64,000 nucleotides of DNA from Candidatus Acidiferrum typicum (GTDB taxonomy: Bacteria > Acidobacteriota > Terriglobia > Acidiferrales > UBA7541). Numbering within the stretch: position 1 is the first letter of the stretch; each line of letters opens with the position of its first letter. The notes beneath the pieces were generated by a model. It was not told the DNA's origin and searched no databases. It was given only the letters and a program-made list of their open reading frames with translations. A program made the translations under genes and the position numbers. Positions 54,139 to 62,382 of the stretch are shown piece by piece. The stretch covers positions 1 through 64,000 of the forward strand of contig DLMH01000099.1 in NCBI GenBank assembly GCA_002478115.1, in the 5' to 3' direction.

Positions 54139-54824
54139 AAGCAAGACTCCTTTCGGCACCCCGGTTACCACAAACGTCCAGACTCAAAGCAGAACTGCTT
54201 CCCCTTGATTCGAGATACAAATAGATGCAAGAACTTATCCTCGTCCACGTTCGCGCAAACCTGGTATTCGGCTCGACCTTGATCACTCTACGCGAAGCGG
54301 CCGTCATTCTCCAGGCGGTCGAGAGGCTCAAACCAATGACCCAGACCGTCCTGGGAAACATCGGCTGGAGGAAGGCTCGAACGCTTTCAGCTAAGTGCTT
54401 GAAGGTAAACCTGGAGATACACTCGGCAAGATCGGGAAAAGCGGTATTATCCCCCGCTTCCTTGAGTGGAGGATTTTTGGACGAGACGCTTTTCAGAGTG
54501 TTCACCCCAATAATCAAAAGTTGACGTAGGTTAGTGTTCCGTTCGGGAAAGTGTCAAGTTAAAAGTGACGTTTACAAAATGCAGCTTGTGGAAGAAATTG
54601 CAAAACATTTTGGAGAATAAGGTGACTATGAAAAACGGGAGACTGCCCTGAACAACCAGGCGACCTGCTAGTATCGAAAAATAAAATGAGAGGCATTTAA
54701 TACACGCATGGGCAAGACAATCGCTTCGCGCGCAGGCGCAGCCTGTTCTTTCTTGCCGGATTGCATTACCCTTGACTGAGTTCACGCCGAAACGACATCC
54801 GGCGTGTGTGCTATTCGCAAACCA
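54139..54824. other. Intergenic region upstream of the receptor
   Basis: A 686-bp gap between receptor start and ribokinase stop (both minus). It has a possible promoter at 54528-54557, giving a leader of nearly 390 nt. It also has an inverted repeat CAAAATG/CATTTTG (54575-54581, 54606-54612). Overlapping open frames at 54128-54524 have no ribosome-binding sites. Confidence 0.5.
54528..54557 (-). promoter_or_regulatory. Candidate sigma-70-type promoter for the receptor
   Basis: On the minus strand, TTGACA (54557-54552), an 18-nt spacer and TAACCT (54533-54528). The -35 is perfect, the -10 is weak. It points toward the TonB-dependent receptor gene about 390 nt downstream. Confidence 0.35.
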
Positions 54825-55763
54825 CTACGGTCTTCCGTTGCGACGTGTCCATTCTGCTTCGAACTCTACGCGAGTGTGGAAGGAAGTCTGTGTGCCGACG
54901 CGCATCGTGGAAAGAGCGGCGTAGAGGCTGGCCCTTGTTAGTGCGTCTTTTTCCGGCAGACCCTCGGCGAGAAAGACAGCGAAGCTGCCGATGAAGGCGT
55001 CGCCCGCGCCGGTCGTGTCTGTCGGCGTCACGGGAAAAGGCGGCAGAAGTTCGCTGGCCTCCGCAGTGGCCAGGAGCGATCCGCGCGCGCCCAGCGTGAG
55101 AATAACGCGGCGGAAGCCCAGTTGAAGAAGTGCGGTGGCGCATTTTCTCGCGTCATCGGTGCAGTGTACCGGCAGACCGGTGATCAACTCGGCTTCGCTT
55201 TCATTAGGCACGAAATAGTCTGCCCCACAGAGACTGTCCGCCCGGATGGGTTGTGCGGGGGCGGGATTGACGATGCAGCGGATGCCATGCTTGCGCGCAA
55301 ATTGCACGGTGTACGCGACAGTGTCGAGCGGGATTTCAAATTGCAGCACAATCGTGTCCACGCCGCGCAGGGCGGCCGCGGCTGCGTCCACATCGGCGGG
55401 CTGCAACGTGTCGTTCGCGCCTTTCACGACAATGATGCGGTTCTGGCCGTTGGGTTCGACAAAAATGGGCGCAACGCCGCTGGAAACTCCGTCAACAATC
55501 CGCACGCGAGAGGCATCGATACCGATGTTCGTGAAATTGTCCACGGTGGCCTGGCCAAAGAGGTCGTTGCCTACGTTGGCGACCATCACAACGTCCGCAC
55601 CGCAAAGGCGCGCGGCGACCGCTTGATTCGCGCCCTTGCCGCCAAAGCCCAGATGGAAACTCTTCCCGAACAGGGTTTCGCCAGGGCGCGGAAACGTATC
55701 ACTGAATGTGGTTAGATCAACATTGGCACTGCCGACGACGGCAATCCGCGGCTTTCGCGACAT
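54825..55763 (-). CDS. rbsK: Ribokinase
   Basis: About 312 residues from the ATG at 55763 (AGGAG six nt upstream; the frame's upstream part is not coding). PfkB-family sugar kinase making ribose-5-phosphate from ribose. Motifs: VVGSANVDLTTFSDTFPRPG, GGKGANQAVAA (substrate site), and DTTGAGDAFIGSFAVFLAEG with the catalytic Asp and anion hole. It would consume ribose released by the nucleoside hydrolase. It is on the same strand as the receptor, 686 bp upstream of it, and divergent from the phosphorylase gene. Confidence 0.92.
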   Translation of the reverse strand: MSRKPRIAVVGSANVDLTTFSDTFPRPGETLFGKSFHLGFGGKGANQAVAARLCGADVVMVANVGNDLFGQATVDNFTNIGIDASRVRIVDGVSSGVAPIFVEPNGQNRIIVVKGANDTLQPADVDAAAAALRGVDTIVLQFEIPLDTVAYTVQFARKHGIRCIVNPAPAQPIRADSLCGADYFVPNESEAELITGLPVHCTDDARKCATALLQLGFRRVILTLGARGSLLATAEASELLPPFPVTPTDTTGAGDAFIGSFAVFLAEGLPEKDALTRASLYAALSTMRVGTQTSFHTRVEFEAEWTRRNGRP

Positions 55764-56147
55764 TCGTTCTCCTGTTGCAGCAACACGCGGAAAAATATAC
55801 CAGCGGCCGGAAATGAGCAAGTGCGCCGGGAAACGCGGGGATGCGCAAACTGACGGCAGCATCCTGGAGTTTTCAAAGGAACATTTTCCCGGTTACTCAA
55901 ACGCAGCACCCAATGTCATCCTGAGGGGTGCGTCGTTTGCGCTCCGAAGGATCTCAATTTGCGCCCCGTTCACGATTCCGGCCCTGAGGTCCTTCGGCGA
56001 CCCTCATCGGATCGCCTCAGGATGACAATGCTTTGCTGAGCCCGATGAACAGACAAGTTGCATTTCATGAGAAATCCCAACTTCCCTTGTTGGCAAGCGC
56101 GTTGACGGCCATTTCCGCGGATGTTAGGCTCGCACTTCCTTTACATC
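55764..56147. other. Divergent control region of rbsK and the phosphorylase operon
   Basis: 384 bp between the two divergent nucleoside-use transcription units. The family B repeat (55914-56027) takes up its centre. Promoters of both units should flank it; none is clear by eye. Confidence 0.55.
55914..56027. repeat. Long palindromic repeat, family B copy 2
   Basis: 114 bp with perfect 12-bp inverted ends TGTCATCCTGAG/CTCAGGATGACA. Inner parts also pair: CCGAAGGATCTCA and TGAGGTCCTTCGG. Related to 44587-44767. It separates rbsK from the phosphorylase operon. Confidence 0.7.
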
Positions 56148-57461
56148 AGCATGCGCGCCGTCGACCTCATTCGAAAAAAACGCGATTCCGGGGAACACAC
56201 CCTCGAAGAAATTCAGTTCCTCATTTCCGGCTACACCAAAGGCGACATCCCCGACTATCAGATGGCCGCATGGCTGATGGCCGCATGGATTCGCGGCTTA
56301 AACCGTGCGGAGTTGGCCGCCCTGACGGAAGTGATGCTGTATTCCGGTGAAGTGGTGAGTCACGCGGACATTCCCGGCAAAAAGGTGGACAAGCACTCCA
56401 CCGGCGGCGTGGGCGACAAGACCTCCTTGATTGTGGCCCCGATTGTGGCGGCCGGCGGCCTCACGGTCCCGATGATCAGCGGCCGCGGGCTGGGCCACAC
56501 CGGCGGGACGCTGGACAAACTGGAAGCGATTCCGGGATTCAACACGGCGCTCAGTCTAGGCGAATTTCGCCGCGTGCTGCGCGAGTGCGGCATGGCGCTC
56601 ATCGGGCAGACGGCGGAGATTGCTCCGGCTGACAAGAAAATCTACGCTCTCCGAGACGTCACTTCCACGGTCGAAAATGTTGGCCTCATCTGCGCTTCCA
56701 TCATGAGCAAGAAACTCGCCGAAGGCATTGACGCGCTCGTGCTGGACGTGAAGACCGGATCGGGCGCCTTCATGCCCAGGGAAGAAGACGCGGTGCATCT
56801 TGCCGAAGTGATGGTGGAGACCGCGCAACGCATGGGCAAGAAAGCGGTGGCGCTGATTACCGACATGGAGCAACCGCTTGGGCGCATGGCAGGTCATTCT
56901 CACGAAGTGATCGAATCGATTGATGTACTGAAGGGAAATGGCCCGAGCGATTTGCACGAACTCAGCCTGGAGCTCTCCGCCTGGATGTTCTACCTCGGCG
57001 AACGCACGGCCTCCGTCGATGACGGGCGCGCTCTTGCGGAGAAGATGATCGCCACCGGGCAAGCCTTGGAAAAATTTCGCCAGGGAATCAAACTGCAAGG
57101 CGGCGATGCTCGCGTTGTGGATGACACTTCCCTGCTTCCCCTGGCGCGAAATCGCGCGGAGATATCGAGCCCGAAGCACGGATACATCCGCGACACGGAT
57201 TGCCTGCAATTCGGGATCGCGCTGGCCATGCTGGGTGGCGGCCGCGAAAAGAAGGAAGATGCCATCGATCATGGCGTCGGCCTGGAATTCCACAAGCGCA
57301 TCGGCGATCGCGTGGCGGCTGGAGAAAAACTGGTCACAATCCACTACAATTCGCAGACGAAACTCGCGGAAGCCACGGAAATGATCGCCTCCAGCTTCGA
57401 GATTGGGGAGACCGCTCCGGCTCCTCGCCCGCTGATCCGCAGAATTCTCGGCGGATCGTAA
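56148..57461 (+). CDS. deoA: Pyrimidine-nucleoside / thymidine phosphorylase
   Basis: About 437 residues from the ATG at 56148 (MRAVDLIRKKRD, matching the family start); an ATG at 56121 is also in frame and neither has a good ribosome-binding site. Enzyme of nucleoside phosphorylase family II: VDKHSTGGVGDKTSLIVAPI (phosphate-binding), SGRGLGHTGGTLDKLEAIPG (family signature), DVTSTVENVGLICASIMSKK and DVKTGSGAFM. It converts thymidine or uridine plus phosphate to base and (deoxy)ribose-1-phosphate. Whether it prefers thymidine only or both cannot be told. It starts a run of five plus-strand nucleoside genes. Confidence 0.93.
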   Translation, partial: SMRAVDLIRKKRDSGEHTLEEIQFLISGYTKGDIPDYQMAAWLMAAWIRGLNRAELAALTEVMLYSGEVVSHADIPGKKVDKHSTGGVGDKTSLIVAPIVAAGGLTVPMISGRGLGHTGGTLDKLEAIPGFNTALSLGEFRRVLRECGMALIGQTAEIAPADKKIYALRDVTSTVENVGLICASIMSKKLAEGIDALVLDVKTGSGAFMPREEDAVHLAEVMVETAQRMGKKAVALITDMEQPLGRMAGHSHEVIESIDVLKGNGPSDLHELSLELSAWMFYLGERTASVDDGRALAEKMIATGQALEKFRQGIKLQGGDARVVDDTSLLPLARNRAEISSPKHGYIRDTDCLQFGIALAMLGGGREKKEDAIDHGVGLEFHKRIGDRVAAGEKLVTIHYNSQTKLAEATEMIASSFEIGETAPAPRPLIRRILGGS

Positions 57462-57505
57462 GTTTGCTGTTTAAGTTTCTGGGGTTCAGCGCATAAGGAG
57501 ACAGA

Positions 57506-58738
57506 ATGGAAAGATTCGCGGGAGTGCTTGGCATGATGTTCCTGCTTGGCCTGGCATATCTTTTCAGCACGGCGCGCAAGGCCATCCGGTTGAAAACTGT
57601 GCTATGGGGACTGGGCCTCCAGCTTGTCTTTGGCGTGTTTGTGCTGAAATTTGCAGTGGGCCGCGCCATCTTTCAGTACTTAGGTGACGCGGTAAACAAA
57701 CTGCTGAGTTTCGCCTTCGCCGGATCCACGTTCGTTTTCGGCGGCCTGGGCATGAAAACTTCCTCGTTCGGTTTTATCTTCGCGTTTCAGGTGCTGCCCG
57801 CGATTATCTTCATTGCGGCCGTCTTTGCGTTTCTTTATCACATTGGCGTGATGCAGGTCTTCATTCGCGCCTTTGCCTGGGTGATGACCCGGGTTATGGG
57901 GGCCAGCGGCGCGGAGTCGCTGGATATCGCCGCCAGTATTTTTATGGGACAGACGGAGGCTCCGCTCACCATACGCCCCTTCCTGAACAAGCTGACGAAA
58001 TCCGAACTGATGTGCGTGATGACCTGCGGCATGGCGCATGTGTCCGGCGGAATCATGGCGGCGTACATCGCTTCCGGCGTGGAGGCAAAACACTTGTTGA
58101 CCGCCGTGATCATGACCGCGCCGGGCACGCTCCTGATGGCAAAAATGCTGGTGCCGGAAACGGAGCAGCCGCTCACCGGCGGGCGCGTGCAGATGCCCGA
58201 GATGGAGAAGGAAGCCAATTTTCTCGGCGCGATCTCTCGCGGCACGTCGGACGGCCTGCAATTGGCGATTAACGTTGGCGCCATGCTGATCTCGTTCATC
58301 GCGTTGCTGGCGCTGGTGGATTTCCTGATCGGAGGCGCGCACGGCTGGCTGGCAGTCCATCATTTTCCGTGGTTCCCCTCGAGCCTGGGGCAGTTCTTCG
58401 GGTGGATTTTTGCGCCGGTCGCATGGCTCGTTGGGGTGCCCTGGAAAGATGCGCCCCAGATCGGCTATCTCCTGGGAACGCGCATGACCATCAATGAGGT
58501 GGTGGCCTTCGCAAAGCTTGGCCAAATGAGAGGTTCGCTCGATCCGCGGTCCTTTACCATTGCGACCTTTGCGCTTTGCGGCTTTGCCAACTTCAGCTCC
58601 ATCGGCATCCAGATCGGCGGGATTGGCGCGCTTGCGCCGGAACAGCGCGGGCAGTTGGCGAGATTCGGGATTCGCGCCATGCTCGCTGGAACGATGGCCA
58701 ACCTCATGTCTGCCTGCATCGTGGGAATCCTCACATGA
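57506..58738 (+). CDS. nupC: Concentrative nucleoside transporter (NupC/CNT family)
   Basis: A 410-residue inner-membrane nucleoside:cation symporter with about ten transmembrane segments. The N-terminal Nucleos_tra2_N part (VLWGLGLQLVFGVFVLK), the gate region (FGFIFAFQVLPAIIFIAAVF) and the substrate site GQTEAPLTIRPFL are all clear, as is the C-terminal FALCGFANFSSIGIQIGGIG. ATG at 57506 has AAGGAG six nt upstream. It starts 44 bp after the phosphorylase and overlaps the next gene by ATGA. Confidence 0.95.
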   Translation: MERFAGVLGMMFLLGLAYLFSTARKAIRLKTVLWGLGLQLVFGVFVLKFAVGRAIFQYLGDAVNKLLSFAFAGSTFVFGGLGMKTSSFGFIFAFQVLPAIIFIAAVFAFLYHIGVMQVFIRAFAWVMTRVMGASGAESLDIAASIFMGQTEAPLTIRPFLNKLTKSELMCVMTCGMAHVSGGIMAAYIASGVEAKHLLTAVIMTAPGTLLMAKMLVPETEQPLTGGRVQMPEMEKEANFLGAISRGTSDGLQLAINVGAMLISFIALLALVDFLIGGAHGWLAVHHFPWFPSSLGQFFGWIFAPVAWLVGVPWKDAPQIGYLLGTRMTINEVVAFAKLGQMRGSLDPRSFTIATFALCGFANFSSIGIQIGGIGALAPEQRGQLARFGIRAMLAGTMANLMSACIVGILT

Positions 58739-59601
58739 GCCTTCTGAGTAAGGGGAAAACCGCCAAGCCCGGAGAAGAATTTATTCGCGCGGAAGCAGCG
58801 GCACGATTCCTGCTGAAGCAAACAAAGCTACGGCCGAAAATCGCAGTGGTGCTGGGCTCCGGATTAGGCGCGTTTGCGGACGAGTTCGCCAGCGCAGTGC
58901 GGATTCCTTACGCGAAGATTCCCAATTTCCCGCGCTCGACGGCCATCGGCCACGCGGGCCAGTTGGTGATTGGCAAGGTGGACGGCATCGAGGTTGCCGC
59001 AATGCAGGGTCGCGTGCACCTTTATGAAGGCTACTCCGTGAAGGATGTCGCTTTCCCCATCCGCGTTTTCGCCGGGATGGGCGTAAAGGCGGTAATTCTC
59101 ACGAATGCCGCGGGTGGGATCAAAAAGGAATTCACGCAAGGGCGGCTCGTGGTCCTTTCTGATCACATCAATCTGCAGGGCGTAAACCCACTCTCTGGCC
59201 CCAACGACGAGAATTTCGGCGCACGCTTCCCGGACATGAGCAGGGCCTATGACAAGCGATTTCGGGAACTGACGCTTGCCGAAGGCCGCCGGCTCGGCAT
59301 CGCACTGGGCGAGGGCGTCTATGCCGCGCTGGCCGGGCCGAGCTACGAAACTCCGGCGGAGATTCGCTACCTGAAGACCATCGGAGCCGATCTTGTGGGG
59401 ATGTCCACGGTCCCGGAGGTTATCGCAGCGCGTCATTCCGGCATACGCGTGCTGGGAATTTCCTGCGTAACGAATGCGGCGGCTGGAATCCTCGATCAAC
59501 CGCTCGATCACAACGAAGTTCTGCAAACAGCGGAACGCGTGAAAGGCCAGTTCATCGCGCTGCTGCGCGCCGTGATTCCGGACGTCGCTTCCGCGCTATG
59601 A
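58735..59601 (+). CDS. Purine-nucleoside phosphorylase (family I, trimeric type)
   Basis: 288 residues from the ATG at 58735, which overlaps the nupC stop as ATGA. It cleaves purine (deoxy)nucleosides with phosphate. Motifs: VVLGSGLGAFADEF (phosphate-binding), GHAGQLVIGKVDGIEVAAMQ, GRVHLYEGY, LTNAAGGIKK, GPSYETPAEIRYLKTIGADL and GISCVTNAAAG with the Asn typical of guanosine/inosine-type PNP. Family I length. It is coupled with transporter and deaminase in one operon. Confidence 0.95.
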   Translation: MSLLSKGKTAKPGEEFIRAEAAARFLLKQTKLRPKIAVVLGSGLGAFADEFASAVRIPYAKIPNFPRSTAIGHAGQLVIGKVDGIEVAAMQGRVHLYEGYSVKDVAFPIRVFAGMGVKAVILTNAAGGIKKEFTQGRLVVLSDHINLQGVNPLSGPNDENFGARFPDMSRAYDKRFRELTLAEGRRLGIALGEGVYAALAGPSYETPAEIRYLKTIGADLVGMSTVPEVIAARHSGIRVLGISCVTNAAAGILDQPLDHNEVLQTAERVKGQFIALLRAVIPDVASAL

Positions 59602-59635
59602 TTCTGGTTAACGGAAAATGATTCTGGAGGGAACC

Positions 59636-60028
59636 GTGCCCGACTACGACGTTTTGATCTCTGTTGCAAAACAAGCCCGGGAAAACGCCCACGCAAAATT
59701 TTCCAATTTCAAGGTGGGGGCGGCGCTCCATACCCCCTCGGGAAAAATATTCGGCGGATGTAATGTGGAAAATGCCACCTATGGATTGACCATCTGCGCC
59801 GAACGCGTGGCAATTTTCAAGGCCATCAGCGAAGGGGAGCGGCGCTTCGATGCCATCGCCGTGGTGACGGACACGGACACGCTGACGCCACCCTGCGGCG
59901 CCTGCCGCCAACTGATCTGGGAATTTTGCGGGGATGTGCCCGTTATCCTTTCCAATTTGAAGGGCAAAACAGAAACCATCTCCATGCGCACACTGTTTCC
60001 AAAGCCGTTCGATTCATCGAATTTATAG
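59636..60028 (+). CDS. cdd: Cytidine deaminase
   Basis: About 130 residues from a GTG at 59636 (GGAGGG five nt upstream); the ATG at 59618 gives six more residues and is also possible. It is a tetrameric-type CDA: zinc is held by three Cys, one in TICAERVAIF (CAE, with the catalytic Glu) and two in PPCGACRQ. It makes uridine/deoxyuridine from cytidine/deoxycytidine, feeding the pyrimidine phosphorylase. NVENATYGLT and FSNFKVGAAL are further family marks. Confidence 0.95.
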   Translation: MPDYDVLISVAKQARENAHAKFSNFKVGAALHTPSGKIFGGCNVENATYGLTICAERVAIFKAISEGERRFDAIAVVTDTDTLTPPCGACRQLIWEFCGDVPVILSNLKGKTETISMRTLFPKPFDSSNL

Positions 60029-60140
60029 CTGGGCTAACAATTTTGGCGGGCGGAAGGGTTGAGATCGTTTGGCGATTGTCGTCAGAGACTACCGTAAGGG
60101 AACCGATGCCGAAAGAAATCCACGCGATGCGGAGGAAGCA

Positions 60141-61592
60141 GTGAGAAACAAGGCGACTTGCTTATATCTGATGCTGTTGGTTTTCTGCAGCGGAGCGGCT
60201 GGGCAGTTAGAAAAGAACTCTGGGCAGAAACTGAGCGGGAGCGGGTATGCGGAGGACGCGTTTTGGGATTTGGTTGTGGAGGGCGGCACTGTCGTCACAA
60301 TGGACGGTCCGCGTCATGTCATCGAAAACGGAATCGTGGTTGTGCAAGGCGACACCATCGTCGCGGTTGAGCCAATGACTCCTGCGGCCAAAGACAAATA
60401 CATGTACACCGCGAAACAGATCATTGACGCGAAGGGAAAGCTGATCCTGCCAGGATTCATCAACGGGCACACACATGTGCCGATGGTGCTGATGCGCGGC
60501 CTGATTGACGATGTCACGCTGGATGACTGGCTGCGTAAATATATTTTCCCGGCCGAGGCGCGCAACGTCACGGAAGACTATGTGCGCTGGGGCACGCGCT
60601 TGGCGATGGCGGAGATGATTCGCAGCGGCACGACCACGTTTGCGGACATGTACTACTTTGAAGATGCCGTTGCCGAGGAAACAAAAGCGGCCGGACTCCG
60701 CGGATTCCTTGGCGAAACCTGGATCGACTTCCCTGCCCCCGACAACAAGAGCGAAGCCGAGATGGCGGCGTACAGCGAAAAGTTCATCAAGAAGTGGCAG
60801 GGTGATCCTCTCATTCATGCCGCCGTGGCGCCCCACTCCATTTATACGTGCTCCGAAAAGACATTGCGGGATGCCGCGGCGCTGGCGCGAAAATACCATG
60901 CTCCGATCCTGATTCACGTGGCGGAAATGAGAAAGGAATTAATGGACAGCCTGGCGCACAACGGCGCCACGCCCGTGCAGTACCTGGAGCGCATCAGCTT
61001 CCTGGGACCGGACGTTCTGGCGGCGCATTGCATCTGGGTGGACTACGCGGATATGAAGATTTTGGCCGATCATCAGGTCGGCTGCGTCCACAATCCTTCG
61101 AGCAACATGATGCTGGCCAGTGGCGTGGCCCCGGTGGTGGACGAACGCGCCGCCGGTATGCGCGTGGGCCTCGGCACGGACGGCCCGGCAGGCAGCAACA
61201 ACGACCTGGACATGATGGAAGAGATGGACCTGGCCGCCAAGCTGCAGAAGACGGCGCGTGTGGATCCCCGCGCGCTCGGAGCAAAGGGCGCTTTGGAAAT
61301 GGCCACGATTGAGGGAGCGCGCGCGCTACACATGGAAAAGGAAATTGGCTCGCTCGAAACAGGAAAGAAGGCGGATCTGGTGGTGCTCAATTTGAACGTG
61401 CCTAATGCCGTGCCCATGTACGACGTTTATTCGCAAGTGGTCTACGCGCTGAAGGCCAGCGAGGTGGAAACCGTTGTGGTAGGCGGAAAGACGCTGTTGA
61501 AGGACGGGAAATTGCTTACCGTGGATGAGTCTGCGGCCATGGCCAAGGCTAAGGAATATGGGGCCAAGGTGCAGGCTTCCCTGAAGCAGTAA
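60141..61592 (+). CDS. Exported amidohydrolase of the SAH/MTA deaminase (MtaD/TrzA-like) group
   Basis: 483 residues from a GTG at 60141 with GGAGG five to six nt upstream, giving a signal peptide (CLYLMLLVFCSGAAGQ). The metal-dependent hydrolase barrel is complete: GFINGHTHVPMVLMRGL (HxH), VAPHSIYTCS, PILIHVAEM, AHCIWVD and GLGTDGPAGSNNDLDM. Family members deaminate adenosine, S-adenosylhomocysteine, methylthioadenosine or guanine-like rings. An exported one next to a nucleoside locus suggests adenosine-type deamination in the periplasm. That is inference; export is unusual for this family. Last gene of the run. Confidence 0.87.
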   Translation: MRNKATCLYLMLLVFCSGAAGQLEKNSGQKLSGSGYAEDAFWDLVVEGGTVVTMDGPRHVIENGIVVVQGDTIVAVEPMTPAAKDKYMYTAKQIIDAKGKLILPGFINGHTHVPMVLMRGLIDDVTLDDWLRKYIFPAEARNVTEDYVRWGTRLAMAEMIRSGTTTFADMYYFEDAVAEETKAAGLRGFLGETWIDFPAPDNKSEAEMAAYSEKFIKKWQGDPLIHAAVAPHSIYTCSEKTLRDAAALARKYHAPILIHVAEMRKELMDSLAHNGATPVQYLERISFLGPDVLAAHCIWVDYADMKILADHQVGCVHNPSSNMMLASGVAPVVDERAAGMRVGLGTDGPAGSNNDLDMMEEMDLAAKLQKTARVDPRALGAKGALEMATIEGARALHMEKEIGSLETGKKADLVVLNLNVPNAVPMYDVYSQVVYALKASEVETVVVGGKTLLKDGKLLTVDESAAMAKAKEYGAKVQASLKQ

Positions 61593-62382
61593 TCGCATGG
61601 CCCGAGTACGATGGCTTAGAGAATCACTGTTCGTCTTGGGATGGATATAGTTGATTCCAAGAGATTGGCTGGGAGGCCTGGACTCGAACCAGGATAGCCA
61701 GATCCTAGTATCGCTTTCGCTTCACTTTGCAGTCCTTTCCCTGCAAAGTGTGCCCATCTCGGCTGTCTCATTTCAAGGGTGCAGTCCAGTTTTACCAACC
61801 AGACCCACTCCTCCTCAAAGGTGCGAAAAATAGCGTACGTTATCCAAACGCACGAACTGGTCGAAGGCGAAATGCGGCTTGAATCCTTTGTGGAGAAACT
61901 GAAGCAGACTGGATGTGCTCTTGGCGATCTAACAAAGGGAGGCCGTGAGCCGCACTCATGCGAAGTCAAGAGGCTTACCGGAAGACAAGCAAACGGCGTC
62001 CCTCTGGGGCTCGCTCAATGTGGGATCTGCAGAGAGTGGCGTGGCGAATGCATCGATCCCAACCCACGGCTCTCTGGTCTCCCGGTCAAAGTTCATTGTT
62101 CCTATGAGAACAGAAACCTCTGTTCCCGCCGTGGGCAACGCCTATGCGATCATGCCGTCGATCACGTCTCTAAATTCAGTACATTCCTCGCCATCATGTC
62201 AATTGACAATACAATGCCCCGTTCCTCGAAATTCGAGATGGGACATTCCTGCTTGAATCCAGATCGGCGGACTTAGACTCTCCGAATCCAGAGAGATGCC
62301 GCCGTCCGGGCGATGCGCTAGGGGCGCCGGGAGAGGGGAAGAACGCGCTCCCCGGGGGTGATTTCCCGGCGCCGCCAGCAAG
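61593..62382. other. Intergenic region with tRNA-Gln fragment
   Basis: A 790-bp stretch between the amidohydrolase stop and the receptor stop. It holds the tRNA-Gln 3' half (61666-61706) and a perfect 9-bp hairpin with arms TTTGCAGTC-type (ACTTTGCAG/CTGCAAAGT, 61723-61748). The remaining 600 bp shows no recognised gene. Confidence 0.5.
61666..61706 (-). tRNA. 3' half of a tRNA-Gln gene (fragment)
   Basis: On the minus strand the sequence runs from the anticodon loop to CCA: GGA TCTGG CTAT then the T arm CCTGG-TTCGAGT-CCAGG, the acceptor strand CCTCCCA, discriminator G and CCA. The implied first pair U1-A72 and G73 are marks of tRNA-Gln. The 5' acceptor strand TGGGAGG and a matching anticodon stem strand (CCAGA) are absent from the next 150 bp, so it is not a functional tRNA by itself. 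A D-arm-like GGTTGGTAAAAC lies near 61785-61796 but does not complete a cloverleaf. Confidence 0.6.

Noticed and set aside
61666..61815. A group I intron inside the tRNA-Gln anticodon loop.
   Set aside because: The gap is only about 100 nt, no P7/P3 core is seen, and the upstream flank has neither the matching acceptor strand TGGGAGG nor the anticodon-stem strand.
61651..61833. A small plus-strand frame beginning with a LGGLDSNQDSQ-like sequence.
   Set aside because: This peptide is the well-known antisense translation of a tRNA 3' half, not a protein gene.
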